DNA of 64,000 bases from Pseudomonas mohnii (GTDB lineage: Bacteria > Pseudomonadota > Gammaproteobacteria > Pseudomonadales > Pseudomonadaceae), in contig NZ_FNRV01000001.1 in NCBI RefSeq assembly GCF_900105115.1, forward strand, positions 930,001 through 994,000, read 5' to 3'. Within the stretch, counting starts at the first letter, position 1. Every line of letters starts with the position of its first letter. The notes beneath the pieces are model-generated. The model was not told the origin of the DNA. It did no database searches and was given only the letters and a program-made list of their open reading frames with translations. Below, in pieces: positions 1 to 8,006 of the stretch. The position numbers were made by a program, and so were the translations under genes.

Positions 1-2
1 AG

Positions 3-794
3 GAGTTAGGGGCGAGGCTTTTCGAACGGCAGGCGCGCGGTGTTCAGCCGACCGAGGCCGCCGCGCATCTGCTGGAGTTCTGGCGCGGATACCGGTCTCA
101 CCAGGAAAAGCTTGAAGACCAGTTACAAGCACTCAAGGGCCTGCAACAAGGCCATGTGCGGGTGGTGATCAGTGAGGGTTATGTCGATGCCCTGGTCGAC
201 AACGTGCTCGCGCCCTTCTGCAAGCAGTACCCGAAGCTGGATGTCACGCTGGACATACTTCCCGTCGATGACGTGATGACCGAAGTGGCAGAAAACCGCG
301 CGCATATCGGCCTTGCCTATAATCCGCCGCTGCACGCGCAGATCGATTTTCGTGCCACCTCATCGCAGCCCGTCATGTTGCTGGTGCGCCCGGATCATCC
401 ACTGGCCTTGAACGGTCGTGCGGCCACCGTCGAAGACCTGCTCGCCTGCCAGCTGGTCTTGACGCCCACCACGTTCGGCATCGGTCATGCGATAAAAATG
501 CTCGAGTACGCGGAGAAAATCGAGATCCGCCCGGCGCTGGTCAGCAACTCCCTGGCAGCCCTCAAACGCCTGATCGCTGCCGGGGATTTCGCTTCGTTGC
601 TGGGAGAATTCGCGGCCTATCGGGAAATCGCCAAGGGCAGCCTGGCGGCCGTCCCCATCGACCACCCGATTTTTCTCGGCGTCGAGGCGAAACTGTTGGT
701 CAAATCCGGCCGCCCCCTCGCCGCCCCCGCCCAAGAGTTGCTCAACTGGATGCTGCAACGCTTGCCGATGTTTTCGCCGGGGGAAGAGGTGTGA
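3..794 (+). CDS. LysR-family transcriptional regulator, 5' end cut by window edge
   Basis: The reading frame is open from base 3, so the first visible residues are the end of the winged helix-turn-helix: a stretch reading LGARLFER followed by PTEAAAHLL is the classic wing/linker signature of LysR regulators. The remaining roughly 210 residues form the two-lobed effector-binding domain (PBP2 fold), with the expected inter-lobe pattern around VRPDHPLA. About 263 residues are visible and some 30-40 N-terminal residues lie outside. It runs in the same direction as pcaQ 186 bp downstream, but the gap makes co-transcription uncertain. The target and effector cannot be read from this sequence. Confidence 0.9.
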   Translation, partial: ELGARLFERQARGVQPTEAAAHLLEFWRGYRSHQEKLEDQLQALKGLQQGHVRVVISEGYVDALVDNVLAPFCKQYPKLDVTLDILPVDDVMTEVAENRAHIGLAYNPPLHAQIDFRATSSQPVMLLVRPDHPLALNGRAATVEDLLACQLVLTPTTFGIGHAIKMLEYAEKIEIRPALVSNSLAALKRLIAAGDFASLLGEFAAYREIAKGSLAAVPIDHPIFLGVEAKLLVKSGRPLAAPAQELLNWMLQRLPMFSPGEEV

Positions 795-980
795 CGCGGT
801 CGGCCGTAACTCACGCTTGATTGTCGTACTGTTGGTTCAAGCGATTCATTTTGCAATAAGCTTCGTTTGATCGCGGTTCGAGCCGCTTTCCAGGTCGGCC
901 ACGCCGCCCGCTAACCGCCCCATTATCAGCAGCAGGCACCCGCAAGAATGCTTGCCACACCACCAAGGCAGAACACCTGA

Positions 981-1910
981 TTGAACATCGATACCCGAAT
1001 CAAATTCCGTCATCTGGTGTGTTTTCTCGAAGTGGCGCGCCAGGGCAGCCTGGCACGTGCTGCCGACAAGCTGGCGATCAGTCAGCCGGCGCTTTCCAAA
1101 ACCCTCAAGGAACTGGAAACCCTGCTGGAGGCCACCCTGTTCGAGCGGGGCAAAAAGGGCTCGACGCTGACCGAGGCCGGTGCGGCCTTTCTGCGCTACG
1201 CCGGGCCGAGCGTGCAATCGCTGCGCGAGGGGGTCAACAGCCTGCGTTCCGGTGTGCATGAGCCGATTACCGTGCAGCTCGGCGTGCTGTCCACCGTCGA
1301 AAGCTTGCTGGTTCCTGAGGTGGTCTGCCGTCTGCATGACCGGCACCCTGCCTTGGTGGTCAGCGTCATGACCGGGCCTAGCGCCTATTTGCTCTCGCAA
1401 TTGCGGGTCGGCGAACTCGATCTGGTGGTGGGTCGAATGACCGATAGCCCGTTGATTTCCGGACTGACGTTCGAGCATCTCTACAGCGAGTCAATGACCC
1501 TGGTGGTGCGTGCCGGTCACCCGGCGCTCACCGCTCCACAGGGGCATAAAAATCTCGAAGACTACCCGCTGGTCTTGCCGTCGGCGGGGACGACGATCCG
1601 CAAATTCGCCGACAGCCTGTTTGTGCAGCACGGGATAACGCCGTCGCGCCAACGCCTGGAAACCCTGTCGGTCGCCCTGAGTCGGCGCTACGTGCAATGC
1701 AGTCAGGCGATCTGGGTGGCGCCCCATGACGCGGTCAGGCAGGACTTGAGGCAAGGTGAGTTGGTGGAGCTGGATCTGGGGATGCGCGAACCGGGCGGTT
1801 CGGTGGGGCTGTGCACCAATCCTGCGTTACCCGTGACACCAGCGGCGCAGTGGTGCGTGGAAGCCCTGCGCGAGATCGGCCAGGAATATCGCGAAGGACA
1901 ATATCCATAA
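981..1910 (+). CDS. pcaQ: LysR-family regulator PcaQ, activator of protocatechuate dioxygenase genes
   Basis: This 309-residue LysR regulator has an N-terminal winged HTH ([20 protein letters not shown], roughly residues 20-40) and a C-terminal effector domain. The start is TTG at 981: a TGA lies in frame immediately upstream (978-980), no ATG precedes the HTH, and the N-terminus [12 protein letters not shown] is PcaQ-like. It sits directly upstream of pcaHG, the arrangement expected for PcaQ, which in characterised bacteria activates the protocatechuate branch in response to a pathway metabolite. The stop codon lies inside a candidate PcaQ binding site at 1901-1922. Family membership is certain; the name rests on N-terminal likeness and context. 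Confidence 0.85.
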   Translation: MNIDTRIKFRHLVCFLEVARQGSLARAADKLAISQPALSKTLKELETLLEATLFERGKKGSTLTEAGAAFLRYAGPSVQSLREGVNSLRSGVHEPITVQLGVLSTVESLLVPEVVCRLHDRHPALVVSVMTGPSAYLLSQLRVGELDLVVGRMTDSPLISGLTFEHLYSESMTLVVRAGHPALTAPQGHKNLEDYPLVLPSAGTTIRKFADSLFVQHGITPSRQRLETLSVALSRRYVQCSQAIWVAPHDAVRQDLRQGELVELDLGMREPGGSVGLCTNPALPVTPAAQWCVEALREIGQEYREGQYP

Positions 1911-1922
1911 CCATTTGGATAT
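1901..1922. promoter_or_regulatory. Candidate PcaQ binding site upstream of pcaH
   Basis: ATATCCA and TGGATAT form a perfect 7-bp inverted repeat separated by 8 bp. Inside it, ATAACC-N4-GGATAT matches 10 of 12 positions of the described PcaQ box ATAACC-N4-GGTTAA. It overlaps the pcaQ stop codon and lies about 115 bp upstream of the pcaH start, a usual distance for LysR-type activation. No binding data; inferred from symmetry and position. Confidence 0.5.
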
Positions 1923-2037
1923 GGATAGAGTCGTTTTTTTCAATTTTGCATCAGGTCGCGCAGGAGGAAACTGCGGTCACGAGTCACTGCCCACGCAGTG
2001 CCCGCCTCCGTCCAACCATAACAACAGGAAAAACGAC

Positions 2038-2757
2038 ATGTCTGATGCGCACGACAGCCGCTTCGTCATTCGTGACCGTAACTGGCATCCAAAGGCCCTG
2101 ACCCCCGACTACAAGACGTCGATCCTGCGCTCCCCGCGCCAGGCATTGGTGAGCATTCCCCAATCCCTGTCGGAAACCAGCGGTCCGGACTTTTCCCATT
2201 TGAAGATGGGTCAGCACGATAACGATCTGCTGTTGAACTTCAATCACGGTGGCCTGCCCATTGGCGAACGCATCATTGTCGCCGGTCGCGTGTGTGATCA
2301 GCATGGCAAGCCGATTCCCCATACCCTGGTGGAAATGTGGCAAGCCAACGCCGGTGGCCGTTACCGGCACAAGAAGGACAGCTACCTGGCCCCGCTCGAC
2401 CCGAATTTCGGCGGTGTCGGCCGTGCGCTGACCGACCGCGATGGCAACTACAGCTTCCGTACCGTCAAACCCGGTCCCTACCCTTGGCGCAACGGCCCCA
2501 ACGACTGGCGGCCAGCCCATATCCATGTCTCCATCAGCGGCCCGTCCATTGCGACGCGGTTGATTACCCAGCTGTATTTCGAAGGTGATCCGCTGATCCC
2601 CATGTGCCCGATCGTCAAATCGATCTCGAATCATGAAGCGGTGCAGAGCTTGATCGCCAGACTGGACATGAGCATGGCCAATCCAATGGATTGCCTGGCT
2701 TATCGTTTTGATATCGTCCTGCGCGGCCAGCGCAAGACCCACTTCGAAAACCGCTGA
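2038..2757 (+). CDS. pcaH: Protocatechuate 3,4-dioxygenase beta subunit
   Basis: Intradiol ring-cleaving dioxygenase subunit that, with PcaG, converts protocatechuate to 3-carboxy-cis,cis-muconate in the beta-ketoadipate pathway. At 239 residues it equals the usual Pseudomonas length. The non-heme Fe(III) ligands are all present: Tyr109, Tyr148, His161 and His163 (the HIH pair after RPA), with Arg158 nearby; these match the Y108/Y147/H160/H162 set of the P. putida enzyme after Met removal. The ATG at 2038 is preceded by an AGGAAA ribosome-binding site; a longer in-frame extension to 1915 would cover the operator and lacks family support. pcaG follows after 12 bp. Confidence 0.97.
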   Translation: MSDAHDSRFVIRDRNWHPKALTPDYKTSILRSPRQALVSIPQSLSETSGPDFSHLKMGQHDNDLLLNFNHGGLPIGERIIVAGRVCDQHGKPIPHTLVEMWQANAGGRYRHKKDSYLAPLDPNFGGVGRALTDRDGNYSFRTVKPGPYPWRNGPNDWRPAHIHVSISGPSIATRLITQLYFEGDPLIPMCPIVKSISNHEAVQSLIARLDMSMANPMDCLAYRFDIVLRGQRKTHFENR

Positions 2758-2769
2758 GGAGGCCCGCGT

Positions 2770-3372
2770 ATGCCCGTTCAACTTCTGCCTGAAACCCCGT
2801 CGCAAACGGCCGGCCCCTATGTGCACATCGGCCTGGCCCTGGAGGCTGCCGGCAATGCGCCGCGCGAACAGGAAATCTGGAACGACATGGCCAAGCCTGG
2901 CGCGCCAGGTGAGCACATTTTACTGCTGGGCCACGTTTATGACGGTAACGGCCACCTGATTCGTGACGCGTTCCTGGAGTTCTGGCAGGCCAATCACGAT
3001 GGCGTCTATGACAGCGCTTACGACCTGGAAAAACCGTTCAACTGTTTTGGCCGTACCGCCACGACCGATGTCGGTGAATGGACGATCAACACCGTGAAAC
3101 CCGGCGTGGTGAAAAACGCCGCGGGCGTTGCCATGGCCTCGCACATCAACGTGTCGCTGTTTGCCCGGGGTATCAACATCCACTTGCAGACCCGGCTGTA
3201 CTTCGACGACGAACCCCAGGCGAATGCCGTGGACCCGGTACTGAATCTGATCGAACAACCCCAGCGGCGCGAATCGCTGATTGCCAGGCGCTGCACGGTT
3301 GACGGGAAGCTGGCCTACCGGTTCGATATTCACGTTCAAGGTGAAGCGGAAACCGTGTTCTTCGACTTCTGA
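2770..3372 (+). CDS. pcaG: Protocatechuate 3,4-dioxygenase alpha subunit
   Basis: This 200-residue partner of PcaH belongs to the same intradiol dioxygenase family but lacks the iron-ligand set (the region around GVAMASHINV replaces RPAHIH), as expected for the structural alpha subunit. Start ATG follows a GAGGAGG ribosome-binding site. The 12-bp gap to pcaH implies one transcript and stoichiometric expression of the alpha/beta protomer. A GC-rich hairpin follows 23 bp after the stop. The rest of the pca pathway is not in the window. Confidence 0.97.
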   Translation: MPVQLLPETPSQTAGPYVHIGLALEAAGNAPREQEIWNDMAKPGAPGEHILLLGHVYDGNGHLIRDAFLEFWQANHDGVYDSAYDLEKPFNCFGRTATTDVGEWTINTVKPGVVKNAAGVAMASHINVSLFARGINIHLQTRLYFDDEPQANAVDPVLNLIEQPQRRESLIARRCTVDGKLAYRFDIHVQGEAETVFFDF

Positions 3373-3395
3373 CGACGCAGGCACCGTGTAGAAAC

Positions 3396-3418
3396 GGCCT
3401 CCCCTCTGCCGGGAGGCC
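3396..3418 (+). terminator. Hairpin after pcaHG
   Basis: GGCCTCCC and GGGAGGCC form a perfect 8-bp stem with a 7-nt loop just downstream of pcaG. There is no T-tract, so it may act as an mRNA 3'-end stabiliser or a weak terminator. Confidence 0.45.
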
Positions 3419-3638
3419 ATCTGTGCAGCTAGAGCCCCTCCCCCCGACGCAGGGTAAAGCGATTGGCCCATGGCGACTTCTCGAAGCCAGCGATGTGAGC
3501 CATTCAATTCAGTATCGCGCGAAACAAAGTCCCTGTACTTTTAGTCGGCTTGTGCGCGATCCAGATTTCTCAAGGTTTTCACAACAACCCGCAAAGACTG
3601 GAACCACGGAAGGACTTGATCGTTTTTAAGGAGTGAAA

Positions 3639-4082
3639 ATGAGCACGGTTTTATCGACTTATGCGCTGTGTGTGGTTGTCCTGTTTTTCAAGATGCTCGC
3701 CATTTCCTGCTATCAAGGGTTCTATCGAATCAGTCGTTTGACGTTCAAAAACCCTGAAGATGCGAGGCTCGTCGGCCGGACCTCCAGTGCAGAGGAACTC
3801 CCCCAAGTCATCAGAGGCCAACAGGCATGGCTGAATGATCTCGAGAATATTCCCCTGTTTTTCGCATTGGGTGCACTCTCGCTAGCGCTCGATACACCCG
3901 CCGGGCTCACTGCCTGGCTGTTTTGCCTCTTCACCGCCGCGCGCGTGACGCACACCCTGACCTACCTGGCCCGTTGGCAACCGTGGCGTACGATTGCCTA
4001 CGCTGTCGGCGTCGGCTGTCTGGTGGGATTGGCGGGAATGATTGTTTCGATCTTGATCAACCGCGCGGGTGCACTTGGTTGA
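3639..4082 (+). CDS. MAPEG-family membrane protein
   Basis: Small integral membrane protein of 147 residues with four predicted hydrophobic segments. It carries the MAPEG pattern (membrane-associated proteins in eicosanoid and glutathione metabolism): R-x2-R-x-Q-A-W-L-N-D-L-E-N-I-P after the first helix and ARVTHTLTYL in the third. Bacterial members are mostly uncharacterised, some with glutathione-dependent transferase or peroxidase activity. ATG 3639 is chosen over an in-frame GTG at 3633 because AAGGAG at 3628-3633 would overlap the GTG and is well spaced for the ATG. It converges on ohrR, and its proximity to peroxide genes is suggestive only. Confidence 0.85.
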   Translation: MSTVLSTYALCVVVLFFKMLAISCYQGFYRISRLTFKNPEDARLVGRTSSAEELPQVIRGQQAWLNDLENIPLFFALGALSLALDTPAGLTAWLFCLFTAARVTHTLTYLARWQPWRTIAYAVGVGCLVGLAGMIVSILINRAGALG

Positions 4083-4172
4083 TTGAGATAAGTGTCAACA
4101 CACCGTCAGAAGCAGCCTGTGGGATGCGCCTCGAAAATCTGAGGCAACTCTCGATTTTTTACTCGAAACGAC

Positions 4173-4631
4173 TTAGTCCCTGTCTTTCGTCGTACGGATA
4201 AGATTGCCCCGCAATTTCACGATTGCCTTCTGCATTTGCACAAAGTCGTCTGGATCAAGACCGGTTTGCGGGAAACTTTCTTCCGACAGACCTTCACGTA
4301 GTTTTCGCCCCTCTTTTGTCAGGCTGATCCTCACTTGCCGCTCGTCTTCCGGGTCACGCTGACGCAACAAATAGCCCATCGCTTCCAACTTCTTCAGGAT
4401 CGGAGTGAGGGTATTGGATTCAAGGAATAGCTTTTCGCCAAGGCTACCAACAGTCTGGTTGTCTTCCTCCCACAGCGCAACGAGGGTGATGTACTGCGTA
4501 TAGGTCAGGCCGAGCCGTTCGAGCATAGGCTTGTAAGCCTTGCCGAAGGCCAGGTTTGCAGAATAGACCGCAAAGCACAGGAAGTCGGAAAGCTTCAGGT
4601 CCAGTGCAGATGTCTTTTCAGTGGATTTCAT
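4173..4631 (-). CDS. ohrR: MarR-family organic peroxide sensor OhrR (one-Cys type)
   Basis: This 152-residue MarR-type winged HTH repressor has a single cysteine, Cys19, in the context LSDFLCFAVYSAN, the position of the peroxide-sensing Cys of OhrR; the GLTYTQYITLVALWE segment matches OhrR dimer/HTH residues. Known OhrR proteins leave DNA when this Cys is oxidised by organic hydroperoxides. No second Cys exists, so it would be of the Bacillus-like one-Cys type. Start MKST at 4631 has AGAGA six bases upstream; an alternative ATG is at 4637. It lies downstream of two ohr genes on the same strand, and a perfect palindrome 49 bp upstream suggests autoregulation. Confidence 0.9.
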   Translation of the reverse strand: MKSTEKTSALDLKLSDFLCFAVYSANLAFGKAYKPMLERLGLTYTQYITLVALWEEDNQTVGSLGEKLFLESNTLTPILKKLEAMGYLLRQRDPEDERQVRISLTKEGRKLREGLSEESFPQTGLDPDDFVQMQKAIVKLRGNLIRTTKDRD

Positions 4632-4679
4632 GAGCATTCTCTGTGGCCAAAGACGGATGGATCGCAACGACAAACTATA

Positions 4680-4693
4680 CATCGCATGCGATG
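4680..4693. promoter_or_regulatory. Candidate OhrR operator, copy A (upstream of ohrR)
   Basis: CATCGCATGCGATG is a 14-bp perfect palindrome about 55 bp upstream of the ohrR start (centre to start). The 12-bp core recurs, exactly or nearly, before each other unit of the locus, which is what marks it as a shared operator. Confidence 0.65.
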
Positions 4694-4802
4694 GTATCGG
4701 AAGTGCTCACACCTTTGGCAATCGTCACACCTGTCCTTCGAATCCGGGAACGTCGACACCGACTCGCCAGGGATGCCCCTGGCGAGCTGGAGGTGCGTTG
4801 CG

Positions 4803-5255
4803 TTATGCGGTGAGAACGTTGATAGCGACATCAATATTGCCGCGTGTCGCCTTGGAGTACGGGCAGATTTGATCGGCGTTATGGGCCAGTTCAGTCGCGA
4901 CACCGTGATCCAAACCTGGCACCCGCAGGGTCAGTCGGGCCTGGAGGAAGTAGGCTGGCCCGGTCTGGCCCAGATCAACCTCGATGTCGACGGCCGTGTC
5001 GGTCGGCAGTGTCACCTTCATCTGCTGGGCAGCCAACCCCACCGCTGCGATGTAGCAGGCCGACCAGGCCCCGGCGAACAATTGCTCGGCTTTCGGGTGC
5101 GGCTGGACAGCAGTGAATTCGTGTTCCGGCCTGGCACTTCCCGGCGAAGATAGCGTGATGTCGAGGCTACCGTTATGACCGCGCGATGTGTAGCCCGCGC
5201 TGTTGTGGGTAGTATGGGTTTTGCCGGTGACCAGTACTTTTTCAATCTTGCTCAT
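4803..5255 (-). CDS. ohr: Organic hydroperoxide resistance protein (Ohr/OsmC family), first copy
   Basis: Thiol peroxidase of 150 residues that reduces organic and fatty-acid hydroperoxides in the cytoplasm, in characterised cases using lipoyl-dependent electrons. Catalytic residues are intact with family spacing: Arg25, Glu57, peroxidatic Cys67 (GAWSACY) and resolving Cys131 (CPYSKATRGN), each offset by 7 from P. aeruginosa Ohr R18/E50/C60/C124. It starts ATG at 5255 and lies between ohrR and a second ohr. It differs from its neighbour copy mainly in the N-terminal 25 residues and residues 75-90. Confidence 0.93.
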   Translation of the reverse strand: MSKIEKVLVTGKTHTTHNSAGYTSRGHNGSLDITLSSPGSARPEHEFTAVQPHPKAEQLFAGAWSACYIAAVGLAAQQMKVTLPTDTAVDIEVDLGQTGPAYFLQARLTLRVPGLDHGVATELAHNADQICPYSKATRGNIDVAINVLTA

Positions 5256-5301
5256 GATGATTCCCTCAGATTTACTAGCTTCAGTAGTCGTACACGCTTT
5301 T

Positions 5302-5313
5302 ATCGCATGCGAT
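5302..5313. promoter_or_regulatory. Candidate OhrR operator, copy B (upstream of first ohr)
   Basis: ATCGCATGCGAT, an exact copy of the palindrome before ohrR, centred about 52 bp upstream of the start of the ohr gene at 5255. Confidence 0.65.
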
Positions 5314-5333
5314 TTTAATCATACATCCAGACG

Positions 5334-5786
5334 TCACGCCGTCATTACGTTCAGGGTTACGTCGATATTGCCGCGTGTGGCTTTGGAGTACGGGCAGATA
5401 GAGTCGGCGATGTGTGCCAGTTCGGTGGCGACATCGTGTGCCAGACCCGGCACGCGCAGGGTCAGTCGAGCTTGGAGGAAGTAGGCCGGACCCGTCTGGC
5501 CCAGGTCCACTTCGATGTCGACAGCCATATCCGCCGGCAACACGATGTTGCGTTCCTGGGCCACCAGGCCGACCGCTGCGGTGTAACAGGCCGACCAGGC
5601 TCCGGCGAACAATTGCTCGGCTTTCGGGTGCGGCTGGATGGCGGCGAATACATGGGCTGGCTGGGCCGAACCGGGTGATGACAGTTCGATATCGAGGTTG
5701 CCGTTATGGCCGCGCAAGGTCGTGTCGGCACCGCTGAAGGTGGTGTGTGTTTTGCCAGTCGCCAGTACTTTTTCAATCTTGCTCAT
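5334..5786 (-). CDS. ohr: Organic hydroperoxide resistance protein (Ohr/OsmC family), second copy
   Basis: A second 150-residue Ohr with the same catalytic set (Arg25, Glu57, Cys67 in GAWSACY, Cys131 in CPYSKATRGN). Long identical protein blocks with the neighbouring copy (residues 51-67, 89-115 and 129-142) point to tandem duplication. The start at 5786 (MSKIEKVLATG) is chosen over an upstream ATG at 5831 because it aligns with the first copy and because 5831 lies inside the operator. It is likely regulated by OhrR through copy C. Two Ohr proteins may differ in substrate range, or simply give higher dosage. Confidence 0.93.
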   Translation of the reverse strand: MSKIEKVLATGKTHTTFSGADTTLRGHNGNLDIELSSPGSAQPAHVFAAIQPHPKAEQLFAGAWSACYTAAVGLVAQERNIVLPADMAVDIEVDLGQTGPAYFLQARLTLRVPGLAHDVATELAHIADSICPYSKATRGNIDVTLNVMTA

Positions 5787-5824
5787 GGGTGTTTCCTCAG
5801 TATTTAATAATTGCGCGCGATAAT

Positions 5825-5836
5825 ATCGCATGCGTC
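5825..5836. promoter_or_regulatory. Candidate OhrR operator, copy C (upstream of second ohr)
   Basis: ATCGCATGCGTC keeps ten of twelve bases of the locus palindrome, including the CGCATGCG core, and is centred about 44 bp upstream of the second ohr start. Confidence 0.55.
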
Positions 5837-5866
5837 ATTTATGAAGCTAAAAATAGGCGACGTGTA

Positions 5867-5962
5867 TCAGTTGCCCGCTGCTGTGATCCAGTTGTTGCCG
5901 TTGTGGCCATGGGAAGCGTGATCGGTAGAGAAGGACATTGTGTAGCTGCTTCCGGTGTTCAT
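5867..5962 (-). CDS. Possible 31-residue small ORF, fourth unit of the ohr array
   Basis: An ATG at 5962 preceded by GGAG with 8-base spacing opens a 31-codon frame ending TGA at 5867. It shares the pentapeptide GHNGN with the N-terminal region of the adjacent Ohr proteins, has no cysteine, and is preceded by a near-copy of the locus palindrome at the same distance as the real genes. It may be an expressed microprotein or the remnant of a third ohr copy. Only the ribosome-binding site, operator and position support it; no family is recognised. Confidence 0.35.
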   Translation of the reverse strand: MNTGSSYTMSFSTDHASHGHNGNNWITAAGN

Positions 5963-6012
5963 GGCTGAATCTCCAAACGGCAAGTCGTGGGCTTCGTATC
6001 GCTATCGATTAG

Positions 6013-6024
6013 ATCGGATGCGAT
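6013..6024. promoter_or_regulatory. Candidate OhrR operator, copy D
   Basis: ATCGGATGCGAT differs by one base from the palindrome found before ohrR and the first ohr. It is centred about 56 bp upstream of the small ORF at 5962. It is weaker evidence than copies A-C because of the mismatch and the doubtful gene downstream. Confidence 0.4.
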
Positions 6025-6348
6025 GGATTAATACTCAACCAACACCCCAGGTATGTCAAAGATTATTTTTCGTTTCTACGACAAACGGTAGATGTGGCAT
6101 CAATCTCTGGTTGCGGTTGGCCTGGCCAATACCCGGAAGTTCCTGCTGCAAAGGCAATCGCCACCGGTACTATTTTTTTCCACCCCACGCCTGAGACCTT
6201 TGGCTATTTACGAAGCGGCTCCCTAGAACTTTTCTCTATTTATCGGTCTATGTGGATAGGCACATCCACTCGGTAAGCACGCCCCCTGCTGGCTTACCGC
6301 AACCGGATGGCCAAACGTCCAATGGCCAATCAGAGGTTGTCTTCGTTC
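6025..6348. other. Intergenic region upstream of the 6349 gene
   Basis: About 320 bp with short spurious frames only. It contains an AT-rich stretch with a T run near 6172-6180. It probably holds promoters for the gene at 6349 and for the leftward ohr array; no specific motif beyond operator copy D is recognised. Confidence 0.4.
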
Positions 6349-6747
6349 ATGAAATTCCATGTCCCACGGAAGGTGCTCTTCGGTCTGTTCGCGTTCGCGG
6401 CAATGGGCTCGGCATCCGCCACACAGATGAAGACCTCTACCCCTGTTTTCTCACCTGAAGTCGCAGCCGTTAAGGCGCCTGTCCAGGCCGCCGACACCCC
6501 TTGGCCGACCTTGGTCAGTATGGCCGGCAAGCAGCCAGGGCCGTTGCTTGCCCATGACGACCGAGACTGGCATGACGACCGTTGGCACGATCGTAGAGAC
6601 GATTGGCGCCGAGACGAGTGGCGCAGAGAAAAATGGCGCAGAGAGCAAGCCCGCCGGGAAGCTGAACGCCGTCGTGATTGGGAGCGTAACGAGGATCGGG
6701 CCATGCAGCACCGTTACGAGGACGATCACCGTTACTATCGGCGCTAG
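6349..6747 (+). CDS. Secreted, highly charged small protein of unknown function
   Basis: A 132-residue protein with a clear Sec signal peptide (KFHVPRKVLFGLFAFAAM, cleavage expected after ASA near residue 26). The mature part has a Pro/Ala linker followed by a 60-residue tail made almost only of Asp, Arg, Trp, Glu and Lys, with repeated DDRW/RRDEW/RREKW units. Similar tails occur in uncharacterised periplasmic stress or metal-response proteins, but no family is assigned. Start ATG 6349 is used because it places the signal peptide at the N-terminus; an upstream in-frame ATG at 6307 lacks this logic. Confidence 0.7.
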   Translation: MKFHVPRKVLFGLFAFAAMGSASATQMKTSTPVFSPEVAAVKAPVQAADTPWPTLVSMAGKQPGPLLAHDDRDWHDDRWHDRRDDWRRDEWRREKWRREQARREAERRRDWERNEDRAMQHRYEDDHRYYRR

Positions 6748-6920
6748 TGCGAAGGCACCCTGACCGTCCGCAAGGGCTCAAGACTGGCCGATGGTCGTCG
6801 CATTTCGCTCGTCGCCGGCGTTTGGCTAAGCTGAATACATCAGGACGAACTCAATCTTGAGTGATAGCGGCTACGAGCGGATCTGGATTGGCGTCAAGGC
6901 AGTAGCCCCGGGAGACCACT

Positions 6921-7211
6921 ATGTACGCGGTGATAAGAACCTACTTGGGGACTGGAGCAAAGCAGCTTTTCGAGCTTTTGGAAGAGCGTAGCGCCGACGT
7001 CGAAGCGACCCTTCGGACAGTGCCTGGCCTCGTCAGCTACACCCTGCTCAATACCGGCGATGGCGGTACCGCGGTGACCGTCTGCACGGACAAGGCCAGC
7101 ACCGATGCAAGCTTGAAAGTCGCGCGTGACTGGATTCAGAAAAACGCCTCGAATATCCGCGCGAACCCGCCGATCGTGACGGAAGGTCCGGTCATTGTGC
7201 AGATCAAATAA
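6921..7211 (+). CDS. Hypothetical protein, probable dimeric alpha/beta-barrel fold
   Basis: A 96-residue cytosolic protein with no signal or membrane segment. The order strand (YAVIRTYLG), helix (AKQLFELLEER), strand (GLVSYTLLNTGDGG), strand (AVTVCTDKAS) and helix resembles ferredoxin-like dimeric barrels of ABM type, and the N-terminal YAVIRTY plus PGLVSY pattern is common among such small proteins. Start ATG has GGGAG upstream. It converges on the GntR gene, so it is an independent unit. Function is unknown. Confidence 0.75.
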   Translation: MYAVIRTYLGTGAKQLFELLEERSADVEATLRTVPGLVSYTLLNTGDGGTAVTVCTDKASTDASLKVARDWIQKNASNIRANPPIVTEGPVIVQIK

Positions 7212-7230
7212 CGCGCCCTTCCAGTAGATC

Positions 7231-7935
7231 TCAACCCACCGACATCTTCGCGGTCAGGTTCTGTTGCAGGTACGCCAGGAAGCGTCGCTGGAACAGCATC
7301 GTGTGCTCGTGCGCGGCCTTTTCTGCGTCGTCAGCATTACGCGCCTGTATGGCATCGACGATTTCATCGTGGTCGCGGCCGATGGGGGCGCTAGCCGTAC
7401 TGACGATGTAGTCGAAGTGCAGGTGCAGCAGGCGCTGTCCTTCGCCCAACAGCTTCTCGTAGTAACTGATGAAGTACGGGTTCTTCCCGGCCTCGGCAAT
7501 CGCCATGTGCAATGCCTTGTTGGTTTCGGACATCGCCTGGAAGTCCCCGGCACTGACGGCATCCAGATAGGCCGCGTCGGCGGCGCGGATACGCACCAGG
7601 TCTTCATCGGTACGGTGCAGGGCCGCCAGGCGGGTCACTGCACGCTGGATCAGGTCCAGGGCCGAAATGTAGTTGGGGAATTCTTCGATTTCGAAGGGGG
7701 TCACCAACAGCGTGCGGTTCGGCAGGATGGTGACCAGGCCCTCGCTGATCAGACGGGCAAGCGCATCACGCACCGGCGAGCGGGACAGCCCGAACTGTGC
7801 GGCCAGGGAAACCTCGTCCAGCGGCACGCCCGGCTTGAGCTTCAGCGTCAGGATCTGCTTGCGCAATTCTTCGTAGATGTAGCGACCGCCATGGCGTTTG
7901 GCACCGCTGGTCGCTTCAGTCGTTTCTTTGCTCAT
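7231..7935 (-). CDS. GntR-family regulator with FCD domain, probable controller of the imino-acid locus
   Basis: This 234-residue regulator has an N-terminal winged HTH (residues 18-80, with AAQFGLSRSPVRDALARL as recognition helix) and a C-terminal all-helical FCD domain. In FCD proteins Asp/His residues bind a metal that coordinates the organic-acid effector; here D..H in the ETNKALHMAI and GRDHDEIVDAI segments. The start is MSKETTE at 7935, with GAGAG upstream. It is the last of ten co-directional genes and most likely senses a pathway intermediate and represses the operon. Effector and operator are not established. Confidence 0.9.
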   Translation of the reverse strand: MSKETTEATSGAKRHGGRYIYEELRKQILTLKLKPGVPLDEVSLAAQFGLSRSPVRDALARLISEGLVTILPNRTLLVTPFEIEEFPNYISALDLIQRAVTRLAALHRTDEDLVRIRAADAAYLDAVSAGDFQAMSETNKALHMAIAEAGKNPYFISYYEKLLGEGQRLLHLHFDYIVSTASAPIGRDHDEIVDAIQARNADDAEKAAHEHTMLFQRRFLAYLQQNLTAKMSVG

Positions 7936-8006
7936 AGGGTCATGCTCTCGACAATGCAGGCCAGTCATCCGGCCAGCCCGCAACTTTAACATTCGCCCGG
8001 GGATAG

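Noticed and set aside
4733..4748. TTCGAATCC resembling a tRNA T-loop
   Set aside because: No acceptor or anticodon stems can be folded around it.
5955..6194. Plus-strand 79-codon frame between the ohr array and the charged secreted protein
   Set aside because: No ribosome-binding site, no family likeness, and it crosses the candidate operator and promoter region.
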